From Rhizobium chutanense (GTDB lineage: Bacteria; Pseudomonadota; Alphaproteobacteria; Rhizobiales; Rhizobiaceae): a DNA stretch of 64,000 nt. Both the position numbers and the translations under genes were made by a program. This document shows positions 59,665 through 64,000 of this stretch, in pieces. The first letter of the stretch is position 1. The number at the start of each line of letters is the position of its first letter. The stretch is from assembly GCF_002531935.1 (NCBI RefSeq), contig NZ_NWSV01000027.1:26244-90243 (forward strand). Reading direction: 5' to 3'. The notes beneath the pieces are model-generated. The model was not told the DNA's origin. It was given only the letters and a program-made list of their open reading frames with translations, and made no database searches.

Positions 59665-61014
59665 CATATGCGCTAGGTTAGCCTGGCGCATATGTCATCG
59701 CACTGTTTTCGGCGTCTTCGGGGCGGCTCGCAGAGGTGGCGGCGACTTCGGGTGAGGAGATTGCAGACGGCCTGCCACAGCAGCGGTCCGCGGATGGCGG
59801 CGCAAATGCCGGCCAGAGCTATCTTCATGAGACGCCAGCGTGAGGGGCTAGCCTGTGGGATTGGCGTATCCAGAGGGGGGAGAGTCCGGGACTTGCCCGG
59901 CAATCTGTTCGGCGATGATGGCCACGATCAGTCTGGCATAGAGCCATGCCTGCGCCAGTTCCGGCTTCTTGGCCGGCAAGCTGTCGAGGCCAGCCAGGCT
60001 CTTGAAGCGTTTGAACGCCAGCTCGATTTGCCAGCGGAAGCGATAGAGGGTGAGAACATCAGCCGGCGGGAAGGTGGCGGCCGGCAGCGAGGTCAGCAGC
60101 AGAATGTACTTTGCCGCCTCGAGACTGCGCGGATCGGGTTGTTTGCCACGCTTTCTAGCGTCCTTGAGCAGGCGTTTGTGCTCGGCTTCCACCTGTTGCG
60201 GATCCTTGCGCCGGACAACCAGGCGCAGGACCAGTGGCGTTGCCGCCGTCACGCCTTCGTGGATACGAACCGTGAGTTCACCTTCCTGCTCTTGCTGAGC
60301 GGCGAGCGCGGCAAACAGATCGAAGGGCTCGCCATTCGTCTGCAGCAGGCGCAAGGAGTTCCAGCCGGTCCGCACGATGAAGTCTGCGCCGGCATCGATC
60401 ACCGGCCGCAGATTGCGCGGTCTTGCATAGTAGCGATCGGCCAGCACGATATTGCCGGGTGCATAGGTCAGGCGCTGCAGGTTCTCGGCGCCATGGATGT
60501 CGGTCAACTCAAGCTGATCGACCTGAGCCGTTGCCAGGTCGTAGCCGACATGCAACCGCCATGTCGTGCGGTCAGCGCCCGGTTGGCAGATCGACGTCCC
60601 GTCGAGCACCCGCAAGCGATATCCGGCCCAGCGCCCCGCCGGCACTTTGGCCTGTTCGGCAATCAGCGCGGCCACGATGTCGCCAAGCCAGGGTGCTGCT
60701 TTGCACAGCCGCTCGAGCAGCGATGGGTCGGACAAGCGGGCGATCCCGCCGGCTTCGGCCCAGGCACAGGTCTCGCGCAGCGACATGCCAAGGCCGCCAT
60801 AGGCAAGCGCCAGCCGCAACAGTGTCGCGGCGTTCTTGATTTCCCGCACCCGCGTGAAGGCACCGCGCAACCGCGCCGTCGCTTCCAGGTCAAAACCCGC
60901 CGGAAGCCGCGCGCTCACTTCCGGCCAATGATCCAAAATCTCAGGACGAATCTTCATCCCAAGCTTGAATCACAACCAGATTCCTCATGTCCAGTCCTAA
61001 ACCTAGCGCATATG
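59665..61014. mobile_element. Intact IS4-family insertion sequence, 1350 bp
   Basis: The ends CATATGCGCTAGGTT (59665-59679) and AACCTAGCGCATATG (61000-61014) are perfect 15-bp inverted repeats. The flanks AGGGTTAGGGT at 59654-59664 and 61015-61025 are an exact 11-bp target duplication, in line with IS4 family behaviour. The left end carries an extra inverted copy GCGCATATG at 59686-59694 that can pair with the terminal CATATGCGC. One transposase gene fills the minus strand. Confidence 0.95.
59848..60957 (-). CDS. IS4-family DDE transposase
   Basis: 369 residues. The catalytic residues are Asp119 in RVLDGTSI, Asp174 in IVLADRYYA and Glu312 in the signature YRFRWQIELAFKRFK, which has the exact Y-(2)-R-(3)-E-(6)-K spacing of IS4 elements (Tyr305, Arg308, Glu312, Lys319). 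The frame is open and complete, so the element may be active. The start lies 57 bases inside the right end. Confidence 0.95.
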   Translation of the reverse strand: MKIRPEILDHWPEVSARLPAGFDLEATARLRGAFTRVREIKNAATLLRLALAYGGLGMSLRETCAWAEAGGIARLSDPSLLERLCKAAPWLGDIVAALIAEQAKVPAGRWAGYRLRVLDGTSICQPGADRTTWRLHVGYDLATAQVDQLELTDIHGAENLQRLTYAPGNIVLADRYYARPRNLRPVIDAGADFIVRTGWNSLRLLQTNGEPFDLFAALAAQQEQEGELTVRIHEGVTAATPLVLRLVVRRKDPQQVEAEHKRLLKDARKRGKQPDPRSLEAAKYILLLTSLPAATFPPADVLTLYRFRWQIELAFKRFKSLAGLDSLPAKKPELAQAWLYARLIVAIIAEQIAGQVPDSPPSGYANPTG

Positions 61015-61146
61015 AGGGTTAGGGTGAGGGGCCGCCATCGGCGCCAGCCAGACAGCCGTGGCTCTCCCGGCCATCCACGCACACACTGCCGTATATGGCG
61101 GGAGCGGCAGCTTTTTCGAAAGATCCCGGAGGCCGTCCGGCTCGCC

Positions 61147-61662
61147 CTATTCGCCCATTGCCCGTTCCCTGTGAGGGGACCTGCGGACGGAGGGCTTCGG
61201 CATTTCACCCGACATCCCCGACAATGCCTGCAGATCCTGCCGCAGCCGTGTGGCATCACCGTCCGGCAGCGCGGCGTCGATCGCCGCATGCGTCGCTTCC
61301 CAGATCGGCAGCGCCTTTGCCAGCACGGCCTTGCCTTCCGCCGTCAGGCGCAGCAGCCGGCGGCGCCGGTCTTTCGGGTTCTCCATCACCTCGACCCAGC
61401 CCTTGCGCTGCAGCGGCTTCAGTGCTGCCGTCAGCGTCGTCTGGTCCATGGCGAGCAGGGCGGCGACCGGTCCCATCGGCGGCGGCTCCGGCCGGTTCAG
61501 CGACATCATCAGCGAAAACTGCCCATTGGTCAGCCCGGCCGGCCGCAGCGCATCGTCGAACAGCCGGGCGAGCGCTCGCGCCGCTCGCTGCACATGCAGG
61601 CAGAGGCAGGTGTCGCGCACCAGAAGCGTCGTGGAAAAGGGAATCTCGATCGAATTTGACAT
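61147..61662 (-). CDS. MarR-family transcriptional regulator
   Basis: 171 residues. The winged helix-turn-helix reads LTNGQFSLMMSLNRPEPPPM, then MDQTTLTAALKPLQRKGWVE and MENPKDRRRRLLRLT, the MarR wing. Cysteines at 19 and 21 (RDTCLCLHVQ) might sense oxidants. It is divergent from the DUF899 gene at 61751, and a palindrome lies between them, so it probably represses both. Confidence 0.88.
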   Translation of the reverse strand: MSNSIEIPFSTTLLVRDTCLCLHVQRAARALARLFDDALRPAGLTNGQFSLMMSLNRPEPPPMGPVAALLAMDQTTLTAALKPLQRKGWVEVMENPKDRRRRLLRLTAEGKAVLAKALPIWEATHAAIDAALPDGDATRLRQDLQALSGMSGEMPKPSVRRSPHRERAMGE

Positions 61663-61673
61663 GGTCTATTTAT

Positions 61674-61685
61674 ATTGATATCAAT
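61674..61685. promoter_or_regulatory. Operator candidate between the MarR-family and DUF899 genes
   Basis: ATTGATATCAAT is a perfect 12-bp palindrome, extended by weaker TA pairs on both sides, 12 bases from the regulator start. MarR-type operators are usually palindromes of this size. Confidence 0.65.
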
Positions 61686-61750
61686 GTATTTGGTCAAGGA
61701 GAAGGAGATGGGCCGGCTTCACCGGCGGGCGCCGGAGGAGGGCGCATTTC

Positions 61751-62479
61751 ATGCAGAACGAGGTTGTTTCCCGCGAGCAATGGCTTGAAGCTCGTCGTGC
61801 CCTGCTGCTGAAGGAAAAGGAGGCGACGAGGCTGCGTGACAGCGTCAACGCCCAGCGCCTGGCGCTGCCCTGGGTCAGGGTCGACAAGGATTATGTCTTC
61901 GACACGCCCGAGGGAAAGAAGTCGCTCGCCGATCTCTTCGACGGCCGCAGCCAGTTGCTGATCTATCATTTCATGCTCGGCCCGGATTGGGATGCCGGCT
62001 GCCCCGGCTGCTCCTTCCTGTCCGATCATGTCGACGGCGCCCTGCCGCATCTCAACCATCACGACGTCACCTGGGTCGCCGTCTCGCGCGCGCCGCTGGC
62101 AAAGATCGCCGCCTATAAAAGCCGCATGGGCTGGAAATTTCCCTGGGTCTCGTCCTTCGGCAGCGATTTCAATTTCGACTATCACGTGTCTTTCAGCCCG
62201 GAGGACCTTGCCAAAGACAAGGTCTTTTACAATTTCACCCCTATGCCGCCTGACGACGCCAATGACGAACTGCCGGGGCTCAGCGCCTTCTACCGCAACG
62301 ACAAGGGCGAGGTCTTCCATACCTATTCGAGTTATGCCCGCGGGCCGGAGGAACTGATCGGCACTCTGATGATCCTCGACCGCGCCCCGAAGGGCCGCAA
62401 TGAGGACAGCACGATGAATTTCGTGCGCCGCCATGACGAATATGAGGAGGCTGAAAAGGCGCCATCCTGCTGTCATTGA
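61751..62479 (+). CDS. DUF899 thioredoxin-like protein
   Basis: 242 residues. VSREQWLEARRALLLKEKEA and LLIYHFMLGPDWDAGCPGCS are the DUF899 hallmarks; the latter contains a CxxC (GCPGC) at the redox position of a thioredoxin fold. The C-terminus ends in CCH. It starts a same-strand group with DUF1579 and VOC genes and is divergent from a MarR-family regulator. A redox or detoxification role is likely; no reaction is established. Confidence 0.87.
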   Translation: MQNEVVSREQWLEARRALLLKEKEATRLRDSVNAQRLALPWVRVDKDYVFDTPEGKKSLADLFDGRSQLLIYHFMLGPDWDAGCPGCSFLSDHVDGALPHLNHHDVTWVAVSRAPLAKIAAYKSRMGWKFPWVSSFGSDFNFDYHVSFSPEDLAKDKVFYNFTPMPPDDANDELPGLSAFYRNDKGEVFHTYSSYARGPEELIGTLMILDRAPKGRNEDSTMNFVRRHDEYEEAEKAPSCCH

Positions 62480-62510
62480 CGTGGGCCACCATCACTCAAG
62501 GGAGAAGAGG

Positions 62511-62978
62511 ATGATGAAGACCGCAGAAGTGTTGAAGGAACATTCCTTCCTGGAAAGGCTGGTCGGCGACTGGACCGTCAGCGCACCCGAAATGTCCGGC
62601 GGCGAGGAGTGGCGGGAGACCGTCCGTTCGCTGCACGGCATCTGGTTCGTCGCCGAAGGCTCAGGCCGCATGCCTGACGGCAAGCAGGCGAGCAGCATCC
62701 TGACGCTCGGCTACAACGCCGCCAAAGGCAAATATGTCGGCAGCTGGATCGGCAGCATGATGGACTATATGTGGGTCTATGAGGGCGAGCTCGACGCGTC
62801 CGGCAACGTCTTGGACCTCTACACCACAGGGCCGGACTTCAACGGCGAGGGGCTTGCCGATTACCGCGAGCAGATCGCCTTTTCCGACGCCGATCACCGC
62901 ACCTTCATCTCCAGCGCCAGGCAGCCCGATGGCTCCTGGAAACAATTCATGGAAGCGCACTACACCCGCAAGATCTGA
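62511..62978 (+). CDS. DUF1579 family protein
   Basis: 155 residues (a second ATG at 62514 is possible). EHSFLERLVGDWTVSAPEMS and LTLGYNAAKGKYVGSWIGSM are typical of the DUF1579 family, predicted lipocalin-like barrels. GGGAGAAGAGG precedes the start. It lies 31 bases after the DUF899 gene and 52 before the VOC gene, consistent with one operon. Confidence 0.85.
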   Translation: MMKTAEVLKEHSFLERLVGDWTVSAPEMSGGEEWRETVRSLHGIWFVAEGSGRMPDGKQASSILTLGYNAAKGKYVGSWIGSMMDYMWVYEGELDASGNVLDLYTTGPDFNGEGLADYREQIAFSDADHRTFISSARQPDGSWKQFMEAHYTRKI

Positions 62979-63030
62979 CAATCACGGCGCATCGACCTCG
63001 AAAAAGGGGCGCCGACAAAGGGAGAGTACG

Positions 63031-63810
63031 ATGTCTGAGACGCATGGAAAGTTCATCTGGTGCGAGTTGATGACCCCCGACACAGCGGCTGCCGCGAAAT
63101 TCTACAGCTCGGTCGTCGGCTGGACGACCTCCGAAATGAAGATGGAGGGCATGCCGCCCTATACGATCTTCGAGGCGAACGGCATCGGTGTCGGCGGCCT
63201 GATGGAATTTCCGGCCGAACTCGAGGGCAAGGGCATTCCGCCGAACTGGACGGGTTATGTCTGCGTCGACGACGTCGACCAGTCGGCTAGGGACTACGCC
63301 GCCAACGGCGGTTCGGTCCGCCGCCCGCCGGAAGACATTCCGACCATCGGCCGCTTCGCCGTCGTCGCCGATCCGCATGGCGCCGTGCTCTGCATCATGA
63401 CGCCGGCGCCGATGGACAAAACCTGGCCGGAACTGGCCCCCGATGCGCCCGGCAATATCGGCTGGCACGAACTCTATGCCGGCAACGGCAAAGACGCCGT
63501 TTCCTTCTATTCCAAGCTGTTCGGCTGGACGAAAGACAGCGAAATGGACATGGGTCCGATGGGCGTCTACTACCTCTTCGCTTATCACGGCAAACAGATC
63601 GGCGGCATGATGACCAAGCCTGACAATATGCCGATGCCGTTCTGGTGCTATTATTTCATCGTGCCGACCCTCGATGCCGCGATCGAACGCCTCACCTCGG
63701 GCGGCGGCAAGGTCGTCCACGGCCCGATAGAAGTCCCCGGCGGCAGCTGGATCGTCCAGGCCATGGACCCGCAGGGTGCCTTCTTCTGCCTGGTGGCGCC
63801 GAAGCGGTAG
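63031..63810 (+). CDS. VOC-family (glyoxalase/bleomycin resistance type) protein with two domains
   Basis: 259 residues with two VOC repeats: the first (about 5-125) begins GKFIWCELMTPDTAAAAKFY and the second (about 138-258) begins IGWHELYAGNGKDAVSFYSK. Each has the beta-alpha-beta-beta-beta units and metal-site positions (Glu or His after W) of the family. It is the third gene of the DUF899 group. Such tandem-VOC proteins often resemble 27-kDa antigen Cfp30B types. Substrate unknown. Confidence 0.88.
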   Translation: MSETHGKFIWCELMTPDTAAAAKFYSSVVGWTTSEMKMEGMPPYTIFEANGIGVGGLMEFPAELEGKGIPPNWTGYVCVDDVDQSARDYAANGGSVRRPPEDIPTIGRFAVVADPHGAVLCIMTPAPMDKTWPELAPDAPGNIGWHELYAGNGKDAVSFYSKLFGWTKDSEMDMGPMGVYYLFAYHGKQIGGMMTKPDNMPMPFWCYYFIVPTLDAAIERLTSGGGKVVHGPIEVPGGSWIVQAMDPQGAFFCLVAPKR

Positions 63811-63849
63811 CATTGTTGGGGGGCGTCGTCGGCGGTGTGCCGTGTGGCC

Positions 63850-63956
63850 CCCTCATCCGCCCTACGGGCACCTTCTCCCCGAGAGGAGAAGAGGGAATCG
63901 AGACGTTGCGGCATATCTCTTCTCCCCTCGGGGAGAAGGTGCCGGCAGGCGGATGA
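63850..63956. repeat. Intergenic repeat, family B-like, copy 3
   Basis: About 107 bases from CCCTCATCCGCC to GGCGGATGAG, with inner arms CACCTTCTCCCCGAG and CTCGGGGAGAAGGTG. It shares the CTCATCCG ends and CTTCTCCCC motif with copies 1 and 2 but has a different, shorter centre. Confidence 0.75.
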
Positions 63957-64000
63957 GCATCTGTGTTTGATGTCAAGGCGGATTTGGGGTCCAGATGCGG

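Larger units (their letters stand above)
59532..61032. repeat. Intergenic repeat, family B, copy 2, split by an IS element
   Basis: Bases 59532-59664 and 61015-61032 together rebuild, in the opposite orientation, the repeat at 33741-33877: GCCCCTCATCCGGCTGCCGC at the left end and AGGGTTAGGGTGAGGGGC at the right. The insertion of the IS duplicated 11 bases of the repeat. Confidence 0.85.

Overview
The window reads as a chromosomal segment of a Rhizobium species of the leguminosarum/etli type. The basis is high GC with long spurious antisense frames, rhizobial families (DUF1515, a class 3 asparaginase of the R. etli type, a BA14K-like tail, a TIGR03808-like Tat protein), gene neighbourhoods such as cysHDN, betI-betB-betA and ohrR/ohr, and several families of GC-rich palindromic intergenic repeats. 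No tRNA, rRNA or CRISPR array was seen.

Bases 1-6100 are accessory and phage-derived. After the tail end of an SMR transporter come a holin-like gene with a lysozyme remnant, a decayed phage-tail-type gene and an acyltransferase. A second, intact lysis cassette follows: holin-like protein, GH24 lysozyme, overlapping inner and outer spanins, a 531-residue protein with SGNH-like motifs, and DUF1515. The four lysis genes and the 531-residue gene overlap and look translationally coupled. Bases 6100-7600 hold small rhizobial orphans and hairpins.

Bases 7700-18990 are envelope and core metabolism: a DegP-type protease whose 3' end is triplicated as 54-bp tandem units, a LacI-family regulator, a class A penicillin-binding protein with a cysteine-rich tail, the sulfate assimilation genes cysH-cysD-cysN with a divergent Rrf2 regulator, and a ClC antiporter. 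Bases 19200-25770 hold two toxin-antitoxin modules (RHH/ParE and HigBA) beside betA, betB and betI, then an HdeD-like protein and a lone ParD. A second copy of the betA 3' end flanks HigBA.

Bases 25900-49240 contain three c-di-GMP proteins (EAL-CBS-GGDEF, PAS-GAF-GGDEF-EAL, 5TM-PAS-GGDEF) with a LuxR solo between the last two. They also contain an asparaginase, a DeoR regulator with a divergent deoxyribosyltransferase-like gene, Phd/VapC, a detoxification cluster (MBL-fold, nitroreductase, FMN reductase, GST), MqsRA and a Tat-exported beta-helix protein. Bases 49400-53830 carry a GST, a hydrolase and a ligase-associated exonuclease plus ATP-dependent DNA ligase pair. Bases 53900-64000 hold a Tat-type hydrolase, tandem L,D-transpeptidases, a cold-shock gene, rpsU, ohrR/ohr, an intact IS4-family element inserted in an intergenic repeat, and a MarR / DUF899 / DUF1579 / VOC cluster.

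Recurring themes are four complete toxin-antitoxin modules and one orphan antitoxin within 22 kb, readable palindromic operators upstream of many regulators, and a mosaic of mobile intergenic palindromes.
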